Positions 48,381 to 58,047 of a DNA stretch of 64,000 nucleotides are shown here, piece by piece. Below the pieces are notes generated by a model, which was given only the letters and a program-made list of their open reading frames with translations, was not told where the DNA came from and did not search any database. Position 1 is the first letter of the stretch. The number at the start of each line of letters is the position of its first letter. Made by a program: the position numbers and the translations under genes. Source of the DNA: Hathewaya proteolytica DSM 3090 (lineage in GTDB: Bacteria > Bacillota > Clostridia > Clostridiales > Clostridiaceae); contig NZ_FRAD01000007.1 of assembly GCF_900142225.1 (NCBI RefSeq), positions 97,115-161,114 on the forward strand, in the 5' to 3' direction.

Positions 48381-49294
48381 TATTCTTCACCTACTTTCTT
48401 AACAAATATGTCTGTAAGACTAGGCTCATAATCGCCGAATTTTTCAATATCTATGCCAAGGTCCATTATTCTATGAATAACTTGGTTTTTAGAAGAACCC
48501 TCATTTAATTCGAACACAATAAAATCTTTTTTCCTATCGTGAACGCTAACCATATCTGACATTTTTTCAGTGCATATATTGTAAAGCTCCTCTAGGGTAT
48601 AATTTTCTGCACTTAATATTATTCTATTAGCTCCAAAAGTCTTTTTAACCTCTTTCAAATCACCCTCTAATACAACATTACCATGATTGATGACAACTAT
48701 ATCACTACAAAATTCCTCTACATAGCTCATCTGGTGACTTGAGAAAATTACAATCTTATTGTTTTCAATGAGTTCATTTACAACATCCTTTAATATTTGA
48801 GAATTTACAGGATCAAGTCCACTGAAGGGCTCGTCCAAGATTACTATATCCGGATTGCATACTAAAGTTTGAGCTAATTGTACCTTTTGCTGATTTCCCT
48901 TGGAAAGAGTGCTAAGCTTTCTGTTTAAGTACTCAGTTATACCCAATCTCTCCATCCACTTTGTTGTATTTTCCTTAGCTTCCTTCTCAGATATGCCTCT
49001 TAACATCCCCAAATAAACTAATTGATCTATTACCTTTTTCTCAGGATAAAGGCCCCTTTCCTCAGGAAGATATCCTATCTGAGATTTCATAGGATCCAAT
49101 GGCTTCCCATCTAGTAAAACCTCACCTTGATTTGAATTAAACACCTTCATCAATATACGTATAGTAGTGGTTTTACCCGCTCCATTCCTTCCTAAAAGGC
49201 CCAAAGCGCGACCACTTTCCGCAGAAAATGTTATTCCATGGAGAACCTCGGTATCTCCAAAGCTTTTACGAATATCCTTAACTTCTAACTTCAT
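48380..49294 (-). CDS. ABC exporter ATP-binding protein (NatA-like)
   Basis: The ATG at 49294 follows AAAGGGG; the frame open to 49324 is ignored. 304 residues. Walker A GLLGRNGAGKTTTIR, Q-loop region IGYLPEERGLYPEK, ABC signature LSKGNQQKVQLAQ, Walker B DIVILDEPFSGLDP and the switch His in IFSSHQM. The C-terminal 80 residues are a regulatory extension common in Nat-type ATPases. It powers the permease encoded just downstream. Confidence 0.94.
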   Translation of the reverse strand: MKLEVKDIRKSFGDTEVLHGITFSAESGRALGLLGRNGAGKTTTIRILMKVFNSNQGEVLLDGKPLDPMKSQIGYLPEERGLYPEKKVIDQLVYLGMLRGISEKEAKENTTKWMERLGITEYLNRKLSTLSKGNQQKVQLAQTLVCNPDIVILDEPFSGLDPVNSQILKDVVNELIENNKIVIFSSHQMSYVEEFCSDIVVINHGNVVLEGDLKEVKKTFGANRIILSAENYTLEELYNICTEKMSDMVSVHDRKKDFIVFELNEGSSKNQVIHRIMDLGIDIEKFGDYEPSLTDIFVKKVGEE

Positions 49295-49330
49295 AAAAAA
49301 TCCCCTTTCAATAAATTTATGCAAAATCTA

Positions 49331-50203
49331 TTATCTAAGATTTCTCTTAGTGTAGTAAACAATTCCCATAGCTCCAGGACCCACATGTAGTCCAATAACA
49401 GGACCAATATCGCATATTGAAATGTCTACTTTTAGATTAAGTTCCCTTAGTTTTTCCTCAAGCATGGAAACTACCTCTTTAGCTTCGTCTATACAATCAA
49501 TATGATGTACTGAAATTTCACCTAATCCAAACTGTGAAATGTCGCTTATCACTCTTTCAATTAAGGTTTCAATGGCTTTTTTCTTTGTTCTGATCTTTGT
49601 AACTACAGTAGTTATCCCATTTTCTACGGTTAGTATGGGTATCAGCTTTAGAAAGTTTCCAATAAGGGCACTGGCGCCCCCTATCCTTCCGCCTTTTTTA
49701 AGATATGTTAAATTGTCTGGTATAAACAAAAATCTGCTTCTATTTATGTTTTCCTCTGCACACTGTTTAACTTCTTGAAGAGATTTTCCCTCCTTGGCAG
49801 CTCTTGCAGCAACTATAGCAGCAAAGCCAAGCTGCATGCAGTTTGATGTAGAATCCACAACATCAATTTCCGCTTCAGGATAGTCTTCCAAAACCCTATT
49901 TTTAATTACACTAACACTGTCGAAGGTGCCACTCATTTTTGAAGAAATCACAACAAAAAGAGCGCTATGTCCTTCACTTACAATAGCCCTTAATTTATCT
50001 TCTATTTCAGCTGTAGCTGGCTGAGATGACGCTGGTATGCCCTTTTGTTCCATTTTCTTATAAAACTCTTCGTTGGATATCTCCGTCTCTTTAAAAGTTT
50101 CATCCTCAAAGGATACATTCAAACATATCCGTTCTATCTCCAATTTTTTTCTTATATCTTCATTTATATAACTAGTACTATCTGTGATTACTTTTACTGC
50201 CAT
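49331..50203 (-). CDS. DegV-family fatty-acid-binding protein
   Basis: Start at ATG 50203 (MAVKVITDSTSY), behind GGAGAAAG. 290 residues, standard for DegV. Motifs: VITDSTSYI at the start, SSQPATAEIEDK, VVISSKMSGTFDSV and KKGGRIGGASALIGNFLKL. These proteins bind fatty acids and, in some species, present them to fatty-acid kinase. Cytoplasmic. It lies 36 bases upstream of the ABC operon on the same strand. Confidence 0.93.
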   Translation of the reverse strand: MAVKVITDSTSYINEDIRKKLEIERICLNVSFEDETFKETEISNEEFYKKMEQKGIPASSQPATAEIEDKLRAIVSEGHSALFVVISSKMSGTFDSVSVIKNRVLEDYPEAEIDVVDSTSNCMQLGFAAIVAARAAKEGKSLQEVKQCAEENINRSRFLFIPDNLTYLKKGGRIGGASALIGNFLKLIPILTVENGITTVVTKIRTKKKAIETLIERVISDISQFGLGEISVHHIDCIDEAKEVVSMLEEKLRELNLKVDISICDIGPVIGLHVGPGAMGIVYYTKRNLR

Positions 50204-50422
50204 GATATCTTTCTCCATTTTCAATTTATATAACTTTCACTAACTTATTATACCACAGTTCACAAATGAATATATTAATTTTAAAAAGATTAGATTCTTT
50301 TCTAAAGAAATGTTAATTTTTTAAATAAAATTTTCCTATAATAGAAGGATTTTTTTTTTGTGTATAGAATAATATATATGCATATAAAATTACATATTTA
50401 TTATTTTAAAGGGGTGAGGGAA

Positions 50423-50626
50423 ATGAATATTAACTTGTCGGATACAGAGGTATTATTATTATTGGATTCTGTTTTAGATAACCACAAAAGATGTGAAGAG
50501 TGTTGCGAACCAGAGCTTGTAATAGACAGAAAATCACTACAGGATCTTTACAACAAGATCTTAATGGAAGCTCAGGACAACGGAATGGCCTCTATGCTAA
50601 AACCAATTGGCAACATTGCAAACTAA
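50423..50626 (+). CDS. Small cysteine-cluster protein (67 residues)
   Basis: The ATG at 50423 is preceded by GGGGTGAGGG; upstream in-frame starts lack a ribosome site. The peptide is acidic and helical and has a tight cysteine group CEECCEPE (about residues 24-31). It has no signal peptide. The strong ribosome site and the terminator right after it indicate a real gene. Family not recognised. Confidence 0.7.
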   Translation: MNINLSDTEVLLLLDSVLDNHKRCEECCEPELVIDRKSLQDLYNKILMEAQDNGMASMLKPIGNIAN

Positions 50627-50637
50627 TTTTACACCTG

Positions 50638-50693
50638 AAAAAGCTATGGCATTGAATCTCACATTGTTTGAGAGTTTCTTGCCATAGCTTTTT
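50638..50693. terminator. Bidirectional terminator
   Basis: AAAAGCTATGGCA (50638-50650) pairs with TGCCATAGCTTTTT (50680-50693). It serves both the small cysteine protein and the TRIC-type channel gene. Confidence 0.88.
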
Positions 50694-50696
50694 ACA

Positions 50697-51407
50697 TCAA
50701 TATCTAGGTAAATTAAGATTATATTTTATAGATATAACTCTCATAGTAAAAGTTATAAGAAAACATATGGCAAAAGCCACATTATAATTAAAGAACTTAA
50801 TACAAAGGTAAAAGGCTACTCCACCTAAAATAGATGCAACAGCATATATTTCACGCCTTAATATAAGGGGGGTTTGTTGTACAAGCACATCCCTGACAAT
50901 ACCTCCACCAACTCCTGTTATTAAACCCATAAAAACTATTAAAAACACATTGTTGGGATTGGAATAGTAAGCCTGATGTGCCCCTCCAGCGGTGAACGTT
51001 GCCAAACCTATAGCATCACATATAAAAATCAATTGCTTAAGGTTGTTCAGTTGCATTTGCTTTGCAATTATTTTTGACTTTTGTTCTTGAGTTAAGTACT
51101 TAAGACCGTCCTCTTTTCTAACTTTTTTATTTTTTTGACCTCTTGCAATTTTTCTAACGCTTAATGGATAAAAGAAAAATATTAGCAAGGAGGATATAAG
51201 ACTTATAATACTACTGGTAGGGCTAGTAAATGCAATGGGCGGCGTGTTTCCAAGGATAAGATCCCTAAAAATCCCTCCACCAACGGCAGTGGTTATGCCT
51301 AGTAGTGCCACACCAAATAAATCCAGTTTTTTTTGTATCCCTACTAAAGCTCCTGATATTGCAAAAGCTATAGTTCCAACAATCTCAAAAACATCTACAA
51401 TCAACAT
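50697..51407 (-). CDS. TRIC-type (UPF0126) membrane channel
   Basis: 236 residues with seven predicted helices and an inverted duplication: each half has a TAVGGGIFRDLIL or TGVGGGIVRDVLV motif, the kinked glycine helices of trimeric intracellular cation channels. A charged loop of about 45 residues (RKIARGQKNKKVRKEDGLKY onwards) separates the halves and is longer than usual. Bacterial homologues conduct monovalent cations. Confidence 0.9.
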   Translation of the reverse strand: MLIVDVFEIVGTIAFAISGALVGIQKKLDLFGVALLGITTAVGGGIFRDLILGNTPPIAFTSPTSSIISLISSLLIFFFYPLSVRKIARGQKNKKVRKEDGLKYLTQEQKSKIIAKQMQLNNLKQLIFICDAIGLATFTAGGAHQAYYSNPNNVFLIVFMGLITGVGGGIVRDVLVQQTPLILRREIYAVASILGGVAFYLCIKFFNYNVAFAICFLITFTMRVISIKYNLNLPRY

Positions 51408-51435
51408 AACATTTCCTCTTTTTCAATGGATTACA

Positions 51436-52530
51436 TTATTTATTTATATTAATAGTTGTAGTCGGATAAGGTATGTTTACATTCTCCTCTTTCAAAATAT
51501 CCATTATATTCAAGTAAATCTCCTCTTTCAATTTTAAAAACGGTTTTAAACTCAATATATCGGTGAAATATGTTATGTTCAAATCTATGGAGGATTTATT
51601 TAAAGAATCCAAAGAAATAATAACATCCTCTTCTAACACGTTATCGTGCCCTTTAACCATTTTTTCAATTCTCTCCACGCAAAGTTCAATTTTTTCTCTG
51701 CTTGTTTCATAATTTATGCCTACAATGAAATTGGACTTTCTCTTACCTCTTTTTGTGTAATTTGCAATGGCGGAATTTGCCACAGTTGAATTTGGAACCA
51801 CCACTAATTCTTGAGTAAAGGTTCTTATCTTCGTACTTCTAAAAGACAACTCCTCCACAGTTCCCTCAGTGCCTTCTACTTCAACCCAATCACCTATGCT
51901 GAAAGGTTTATCTATTATTAAAATAACTCCAGCAATCACATTGGAAGCCGCATCCTTGGCAGCTAAAGAAAGGGCAAGTCCTCCAATCCCTAAACCTGTG
52001 ATAAGCATTTGCACATCTATATTCCATTCAGATAGAAAAATAGTTATTGCAAAAGCTGCAATTACAACCTTTACACACTTGCTTATAAAGGGGAATAAAA
52101 TATTGTCCACCTCAAACCCAAACTTTTGCTTCATGTTTTGGGGAACCATGATAATTTCATCACTTAGATTATAGAATCCCTTAAAAATACCTATTATCAA
52201 TATACTTCTATATACCTTTGTTAAAAATATACTATGGATAAATAGCCAAATAGCTGCATAGAAACCCGTTGAAATTATAATTACGCTAAGGGGTTTTTCA
52301 AAGGCTGTAAACAAATCTATAGAAGACTTTGGAAACATCTTGTTAAATATAGCCCTTATAAGTTTAAAAACATATTTTATCAGTATTCTTTTAAACAAAA
52401 AGCAAAGTAGTATTATGCTAGCAGCATATAACATCTTTTTTATGTTAAGATAGTCTCTCCCAATGAAAAAGTCAATAGTCCCTCTCCAAACCGACGAGAA
52501 AAAGCTCATTCCTATCATGTTCATACCCAT
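51436..52530 (-). CDS. MscS-type small-conductance mechanosensitive channel
   Basis: 364 residues. Four membrane segments occupy the first 190. The pore helix is LITGLGIGGLALSLAAKDAA (about 185-205). Next comes the MscS beta domain (DWVEVEGTEGTVEELSFRST, VVVPNSTVANSAIANYTKR) and a mixed alpha/beta end. It releases solutes on osmotic downshock. The ATG at 52530 lies seven bases after GGAGGA. It lies 28 bases upstream of the TRIC gene on the same strand, so the two ion channels are probably co-transcribed. Confidence 0.94.
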   Translation of the reverse strand: MGMNMIGMSFFSSVWRGTIDFFIGRDYLNIKKMLYAASIILLCFLFKRILIKYVFKLIRAIFNKMFPKSSIDLFTAFEKPLSVIIISTGFYAAIWLFIHSIFLTKVYRSILIIGIFKGFYNLSDEIIMVPQNMKQKFGFEVDNILFPFISKCVKVVIAAFAITIFLSEWNIDVQMLITGLGIGGLALSLAAKDAASNVIAGVILIIDKPFSIGDWVEVEGTEGTVEELSFRSTKIRTFTQELVVVPNSTVANSAIANYTKRGKRKSNFIVGINYETSREKIELCVERIEKMVKGHDNVLEEDVIISLDSLNKSSIDLNITYFTDILSLKPFLKLKEEIYLNIMDILKEENVNIPYPTTTININK

Positions 52531-52740
52531 ACATTTTGTCCTCCTTATCGATGATTTTCTTTAGTTTATTATAACATACAATAATAAATATATTAAAACT
52601 TTAATTGTCTAGCACTTACTTAAACTATTATTATAATGTATAATTATATTCATCTGATTACGAGCCGTGTACAATTCAATTAAGTACAAGCTTGTTAAAA
52701 CAAAATATATTATTTAAAACTTAAAAAAGGAGGCCTCTTA

Positions 52741-54093
52741 ATGAAAACACGTTCTCTTACTTCTGGAAACATTCTAAAATCTCTCGTTTCCTTGGCATTG
52801 CCGATAATGGGTACATCCTTTATCCAAATGGCGTATAACTTCACAGATATGATATGGATTGGAAGACTAGGAAGTCTCGCTGTAACAGCTATTGGTACAG
52901 CCTCCTTCTTTACATGGTTTGGTCAGTCCTTTGTCATCATCAGCAAAATAGGTTCTGAAGTATCTATAGCTCAACACATCGGCGCCAACGACATGGACGG
53001 AGCTAAACATTATGTTGTAAACGGCATAAAATTCAACTTACTTCTCGCATTGTTGTATAGCATATTTCTAATCTCCTGTCAGAATTTGCTTATAGGCTTC
53101 TTTAAACTCAACGATGCCTCTGTAGTCTCAATGTCTAAAACATATTTGGTAATTGTAGCTCTTGGTTTGATATTTAATTTTATCAATCCCATGCTTACTG
53201 GATTATATACAGCACAAGGAAATAGTAGTTTACCCTTTAAGATTAATACCATGGGCTTAATATTCAACATTGTATTTGACCCAGTTTTCATATTTGTATT
53301 CAAGCTTGGAGTTGCTGGAGCTGCTATAGCTACTGTATTGGCTCAAATCGTTGTCACCATCCTTTTTATTTATAACATTAAACAATCAGGTATGGAACTT
53401 TTTAAAGTAAACTTCAAAGAGCGCTTCAACGGTGCCATAATAAAAAAAATATGTAGCCTTGGATGGCCTGTTGCACTTCAAAATGGCTTGTTTTCATTCT
53501 TTGCCATGGTAATTGGTAGAATAATCACTGGTTTTGGAGACTCAGCCCTTGCTGTGCAGCAAATTGGCTCCCAGATTGAATCTATTTCTTGGATGACTGC
53601 AGATGGCTTTGCAACTGCCATAAGAACATTTGTAGCCCAAAATTTTGGTGCAAAAAAACCTGATAGAATTGAAAAGGGATACAAAGTGGCTATATCAGTG
53701 GCCCTAGTCCTTGGATTATTTGCATCATCCCTTTTAATACTAGGTGCCGAACCAATATTCTCTTTATTTATTCAAGAAAAAGATATAATACCTATGGGAG
53801 TAGATTATCTTAGAATTTTAGGACTTTCTCAGCTATTTATGTGTATAGAAATAACCACTGCCGGTACCTTCAATGGGCTTGGCAAAACCCTTTTGCCATC
53901 AATTATTTCCATAGTTTTGACAGGTGCCCGTATTCCGTTTTCAATGTTACTGTCCAAGCCAGACATGTTAGGCCTTAACGGTGTATGGTGGGTAATAAGC
54001 ATGAGCAGTGTTGTAAAAGGAATTATAATGGTTACACTTTTCTATTTTATGATTTACAGAAAAAGACGATTTGGCATTGAAAATACTTTGTAA
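52741..54093 (+). CDS. MATE-family multidrug/sodium antiporter
   Basis: 450 residues with 12 predicted helices. It starts with LVSLALPIMGTSFIQMAYNF, followed by DMIWIGRLGSLAV. The duplicated halves meet near residue 225, with SLGWPVALQNGLFSFFAMVI in the second half and FVAQNFGAKKPDRIEKGYK. It exports cationic drugs or metabolites using sodium or protons. AAAGGAGG precedes the ATG. Single-gene unit ended by the shared terminator. Confidence 0.95.
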   Translation: MKTRSLTSGNILKSLVSLALPIMGTSFIQMAYNFTDMIWIGRLGSLAVTAIGTASFFTWFGQSFVIISKIGSEVSIAQHIGANDMDGAKHYVVNGIKFNLLLALLYSIFLISCQNLLIGFFKLNDASVVSMSKTYLVIVALGLIFNFINPMLTGLYTAQGNSSLPFKINTMGLIFNIVFDPVFIFVFKLGVAGAAIATVLAQIVVTILFIYNIKQSGMELFKVNFKERFNGAIIKKICSLGWPVALQNGLFSFFAMVIGRIITGFGDSALAVQQIGSQIESISWMTADGFATAIRTFVAQNFGAKKPDRIEKGYKVAISVALVLGLFASSLLILGAEPIFSLFIQEKDIIPMGVDYLRILGLSQLFMCIEITTAGTFNGLGKTLLPSIISIVLTGARIPFSMLLSKPDMLGLNGVWWVISMSSVVKGIIMVTLFYFMIYRKRRFGIENTL

Positions 54094-54115
54094 TAAATAA
54101 TTTATAAACAAAATA

Positions 54116-54157
54116 AACTGCGTTATATAGATAATCCCTTCTATAACGCAGTTTTTT
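54116..54157. terminator. Bidirectional terminator between MATE gene and pilus operon
   Basis: AACTGCGTTATA pairs with TATAACGCAGTT, followed by TTTTTT on the plus strand. It also marks the end of the pilus operon on the minus strand. Confidence 0.88.
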
Positions 54158-54166
54158 AATTGAATC

Positions 54167-54751
54167 TTATTCTCTAATACACCTAACAGTAACTCGCTGC
54201 TTTCCTCCATAGGTACAAGTAAATAAAGTCAAATCCCAGCTTCCCTTTTCCATCTGCTCCACTGCCTTGCCATCCATATTCACAATGTCCGCAACGACAA
54301 AACTATGTGTGTGGCCCTTTGTATCCGTAAAGTATACTGCATCTCCAGGGTTTAAATTGCCTATATTTCCGAAATGGCTTTCATAATTATGTGCAATAAC
54401 AATCATGGAATTATCATATATGTTTCCCTTATATACACAGGGACTCAATTTTAGATTTTCATAACTCCACTTTTCTAGCACCGGTAATTCTATATTTAAG
54501 CTTGGGATACTAATAGTACCTATGTAAGCTTTATTTCCAACTGAAATGGTGCCCATGGCTTTTGGAATCACCACTTTATCAGTTGAATCTATATTTTTGC
54601 GTATTTCATTGTTTAACATATTAACAGTGGTTTTAGATATTTTCTCAGCTTGCTTATCCTGCCAACCATTGTACAAAAACAACGCAATGGCACCAAGTAA
54701 AAGCATACTGCCCAAAATCATAAGGCATATTCCTCTTTTATTATGCTTCAT
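54167..54751 (-). CDS. Second sortase of the pilus operon (class D-like)
   Basis: The ATG at 54751 follows AAGGAG and overlaps the minor pilin stop (ATGA); longer frames are not needed. 194 residues. One N-terminal helix (CLMILGSMLLLGAIALFLY) anchors it. Catalytic residues are His121 (VIAHNYESHFG), Cys179 (TLFTCTYGG) and Arg186. It lacks the TLVTCTPYGxNTHR pattern of class C enzymes, so it is unlikely to polymerise pilin. I infer that it attaches the finished pilus or minor pilin to the cell wall. Confidence 0.88.
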   Translation of the reverse strand: MKHNKRGICLMILGSMLLLGAIALFLYNGWQDKQAEKISKTTVNMLNNEIRKNIDSTDKVVIPKAMGTISVGNKAYIGTISIPSLNIELPVLEKWSYENLKLSPCVYKGNIYDNSMIVIAHNYESHFGNIGNLNPGDAVYFTDTKGHTHSFVVADIVNMDGKAVEQMEKGSWDLTLFTCTYGGKQRVTVRCIRE

Positions 54752-55506
54752 TTTTTTCTCCTTAAAAACACATCTGCCCATCCAAGGGAAAATATCAAAA
54801 CACCGGAAACAGCTAAAACCGGAATGGGCCACTTTAAAATACCCGTTTGAGGTAATTTAGGGTCTGGAGTATGGTCTGGATCAGGGTTATCATCTGTTGG
54901 AAAATCATCCTTATCTTTATCCTTATCAATGTCATCATTGGGGTCATAGGGGTTGTTAGGCTCCTCTATAGTTACCTCAACTTTGGGAAAAGCTTCAACT
55001 TTATATATAAGGGTTCTACCATCTTCACTAGTGTAGGGAATAGATAAAACAAAAGGGTTGATTCCACTATAAGGTAACTCCTTTGGCATTATCTTGTCAA
55101 AGGTTACAAGATACACCCCCAAATTGCAAGACTTCAGTGTAGCCTTTCCACTCTCATTTGTAAGAAGCTTTATGGGTTCCACCTTGTTTATATCAGCATA
55201 CTCCGTCAAAGCCTTGGCCATGCTTTGCCACTGATCATTATCGCTGCCAGGATCTAATCCCGCATTTTTAAAATCTCCTGTAATTTTGTACTTCATTCCA
55301 TTAGGGGAATTTTCAACTGTAGCTATTTTGTATATATATACATTGAAACCACTAACAGGTTTTTTAGTATCCGGAGTCTTAACTGTAATTGATATGTCGC
55401 CAATCTTCTTTGAAGCATAGTCCAGCTCCGTTGCAAAGGCATGGAATGGGTAAAAACAAAATAATATTAAAAAGCAACATACTAAAACACCAATTATTTT
55501 TTTCAT
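54748..55506 (-). CDS. Minor (base) pilin with LPQTG sorting signal
   Basis: 252 residues. Signal peptide at 1-26 (cleavage near HAFATE). An Ig-like region follows with SGFNVYIYKIATVENS and LGVYLVTFDKIMP, as in ancillary pilins. A highly acidic, aspartate/proline-rich stalk (about 185-215, PYDPNDDIDKDKDK) precedes LPQTG at 218, a hydrophobic segment and an RRKK tail. Its start overlaps the class C sortase stop and its stop overlaps the next sortase start, so all three are translationally coupled. Confidence 0.9.
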   Translation of the reverse strand: MKKIIGVLVCCFLILFCFYPFHAFATELDYASKKIGDISITVKTPDTKKPVSGFNVYIYKIATVENSPNGMKYKITGDFKNAGLDPGSDNDQWQSMAKALTEYADINKVEPIKLLTNESGKATLKSCNLGVYLVTFDKIMPKELPYSGINPFVLSIPYTSEDGRTLIYKVEAFPKVEVTIEEPNNPYDPNDDIDKDKDKDDFPTDDNPDPDHTPDPKLPQTGILKWPIPVLAVSGVLIFSLGWADVFLRRKK

Positions 55507-56363
55507 AAATTGTCTTCATCCCCTTTCCTAGCTCTCATAATATGCATCCTCTTTCTTATCAAAAATATTAGAACAATAACCATAATAATTGGTATAGCAA
55601 TAGCAGCAGCTACATTAACAGGAGCTATCACGGTAGCATCCCTTCCCGCACTGGTTTTTTCTGCTATGGTTTTTTCATAGGGAACTCTAGTACCTCGAAT
55701 CAAAAGCCTATGTGTATTTATGCCATAGGGTGTGCAAGTAACCAAAGTCATATAGTCTTTACCTTGTACAATTTTTAGCTCTTCTGTATCTGTAGGCTCC
55801 ACTGTTTTAATCTGATCCACTTCATAGGCAAGCACCTGATCCAATACATAAATATAAAATATGTCTCCAATTTTCATCTTGTCCAAATCTGAAAACAGTT
55901 TGGCTGATGGCAATCCCCTGTGTCCTGACAAAACAGCATGAGTGCTGTTACCACCTACTGGCAGAGATGTCCATGGCATGTGACCAACTCCAGCCTGTAG
56001 CACCGGTTCCCCAATCCCATGGTAGATAGCCAATCGCACATCAATCTTATCTATTTTAATATATCCCATCATGCCGCTTCCATTTAGGTTAAGGATATCA
56101 TTGTACTCCTTGCCACCCATAACCTCCTCTTCCGTAGCAGGAAATTCATTAGAAGAAACCCTTTGATTGTAGCTCTGTGCTTTAGTAAGGATTTTTGAAT
56201 AATCTTCTTTGCTTATATGGTGAACTTTATCTTCATAATCTGCAATAGCCTTGGACTGTCTATATTTATTCCACAAATCACTCACCGTCGGGTACAGTAG
56301 TAAACCAAGACCTAAGAGGAATACAAAAACCAATATTATTGTTGAAATGTGTTTTTTTATCAT
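55503..56363 (-). CDS. Class C pilus-polymerising sortase
   Basis: 286 residues with helices at both ends. Catalytic His148 (AVLSGHRGLPSAKLF), Cys210 and Arg219 in TLVTCTPYGINTHRLLIRG, the diagnostic class C pattern. It joins backbone pilins by attacking the LPXTG of one subunit and linking it to a lysine of the next. I do not see a clear DPF/DPW lid motif in the usual place. An AAGGAGGAAG site precedes the ATG. Confidence 0.95.
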   Translation of the reverse strand: MIKKHISTIILVFVFLLGLGLLLYPTVSDLWNKYRQSKAIADYEDKVHHISKEDYSKILTKAQSYNQRVSSNEFPATEEEVMGGKEYNDILNLNGSGMMGYIKIDKIDVRLAIYHGIGEPVLQAGVGHMPWTSLPVGGNSTHAVLSGHRGLPSAKLFSDLDKMKIGDIFYIYVLDQVLAYEVDQIKTVEPTDTEELKIVQGKDYMTLVTCTPYGINTHRLLIRGTRVPYEKTIAEKTSAGRDATVIAPVNVAAAIAIPIIMVIVLIFLIRKRMHIMRARKGDEDNL

Positions 56364-56457
56364 AGGCTTCCTCCTTGTGTACTATCCTAGCTTACTACCA
56401 CATCCGATATAGAGAGGATCTAATCCCCCCTATGTCTTCCGTGATAACTACTGTTTT

Positions 56458-56483
56458 CTATAATTCTTTTCTATGATTCTTTT
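56458..56483. repeat. 13-base tandem repeat at the backbone pilin stop codon
   Basis: CTATAATTCTTTT followed by CTATGATTCTTTT (plus strand). One unit contains the pilin stop codon (56471-56473). Probably a small duplication. Confidence 0.6.
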
Positions 56484-57967
56484 CCATGCTTTTTCTTTTT
56501 CATAATCATAAGAACAACTGCAAGTGCCATAATACCAATACCAGCTACAACAAAAATTGTGGTACCAATACCACCTGTTGTAGGAAGTAGTGATCCCGTA
56601 TTATTAACTACAACTGGAGTATTCCCTTCTACCTTTACAAGTTCAGTATGCTCTCCATTATAAGTAGCTGCAATTGTAACAACCATAGGTTCACTAAGAA
56701 GATTATATCCCTCTGGTGCCCTAGTTTCTGTCAAAGTATAATTGCCGGCTTTAAGCCCTACTACAAAAATCTTACCACTGCCATCGGAAACTATTAGAGA
56801 ATTTGTTTCAGTACCCGTAGTGCTTGGATCTACAATGTATTTTCCAGACACCCCATCTTTTACTAGAGCTATATAACTTCCATCAGAATTTTTAAGTGTA
56901 AATTCCGCTCCTCCTAACACTCCGCCACTACTGTTCTGCTTTGTTATATCTAGCTGGAAAGTGTATACCTTTACTTCCTTTGAAGGAGTGTTTTCTACAC
57001 TACTACCATCATTGGGATTATTGCTATACTTTAAGCTGGCCGTATTTGTATTTGTACCATCTGGGTATACTAAAGCGTCCTTATTTAGTGTAGCAGAATA
57101 AGTTACAACAATTGCATCGCCTTTATTATTAGCTTTTAATATTGAATATGGAATTGTCACGGTGAAAGTTTGTCCATTTGGAATGATAGTGCATTGAGTT
57201 GTGCTCTCATTAGCACCAATCATAACTTTTACATTATTATCAAAAGTAAGACCCTTGCTTAAAGTATCACTTATTGTATATGTGTAAGATGAATATCCAG
57301 TAAGATCTGGAACCTTGGAAGTAAGCTTAAATTGTATATGTTCACCTATCTGAGCATCTACAGCTTCTGTATTGGAAGATCCAACTTCATTAGATGCACT
57401 ATGGGAAACACCGGTTATTTTTTTGTCCATAGTAGGAGCATCAGCTTTTAAATTTACAGTGACTTCTGGATTAGTCGTAGTCAAAATAGCTGCCGCAACT
57501 GTTTTTTCACCCTCACTAGTAGCCCCACTGTTACCTTCATCGTAAACAAGATAGTATCCATGGTCCAAACCATCTATTATAGCTTGGTTGGCAGAAGTTG
57601 CTGTTACACTCTTTCCAACTGCTGCACCTTTAGCTGCATATAATTCTTTTGCCAGAATTTGAAGTTGTTCATCACCAGATAAGTTAGCTACATAATCGTA
57701 AGCTTGTTGATCTGTATTGTACCCTTTACTATTAAAGAAAGATTTAAACTCATTAGTTATAGAATAACTATAGTTTGTCTTTGATGCGTCGTAAATTACG
57801 TCAAATATTTTGTATGCTGTATACTTATGCCCATTCATAGAAACTGTTGAATTTGTGTTACTAATTGTTATTTTCCCATCCGTTGCTGCCAAAATACTCG
57901 TAGAAAACATGCTGAATACCATAATAACGGACATAAGCAACGCAAATATTTTCTTAATTGATTTCAT
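56471..57967 (-). CDS. Backbone (major) pilin with LPTTG sorting signal
   Basis: 498 residues. Signal peptide at 1-28 (cleavage near SILAATD). The middle domain carries VNLKADAPTMDKKITG, where the lysines are candidates for the inter-subunit linkage in place of a classical WxxxVYPK pilin motif. A Cna-B/SpaA-like domain follows, with the E-box YTLTETRAPEGYNLL (about 415) that normally supports an internal isopeptide bond. LPTTG is at 461, then a hydrophobic segment and KKKK tail. An AAGGGGAG site precedes the ATG. A 107-base gap to the class C sortase shows no clear terminator. Confidence 0.94.
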   Translation of the reverse strand: MKSIKKIFALLMSVIMVFSMFSTSILAATDGKITISNTNSTVSMNGHKYTAYKIFDVIYDASKTNYSYSITNEFKSFFNSKGYNTDQQAYDYVANLSGDEQLQILAKELYAAKGAAVGKSVTATSANQAIIDGLDHGYYLVYDEGNSGATSEGEKTVAAAILTTTNPEVTVNLKADAPTMDKKITGVSHSASNEVGSSNTEAVDAQIGEHIQFKLTSKVPDLTGYSSYTYTISDTLSKGLTFDNNVKVMIGANESTTQCTIIPNGQTFTVTIPYSILKANNKGDAIVVTYSATLNKDALVYPDGTNTNTASLKYSNNPNDGSSVENTPSKEVKVYTFQLDITKQNSSGGVLGGAEFTLKNSDGSYIALVKDGVSGKYIVDPSTTGTETNSLIVSDGSGKIFVVGLKAGNYTLTETRAPEGYNLLSEPMVVTIAATYNGEHTELVKVEGNTPVVVNNTGSLLPTTGGIGTTIFVVAGIGIMALAVVLMIMKKKKHGKES

Positions 57968-58047
57968 GATTATTTCTCCCCTTAAATTCTTTATTTTTTT
58001 TTAATTGCATTTTTAATATAAGGATTTTAAAAAATTTTTATTTTAAA

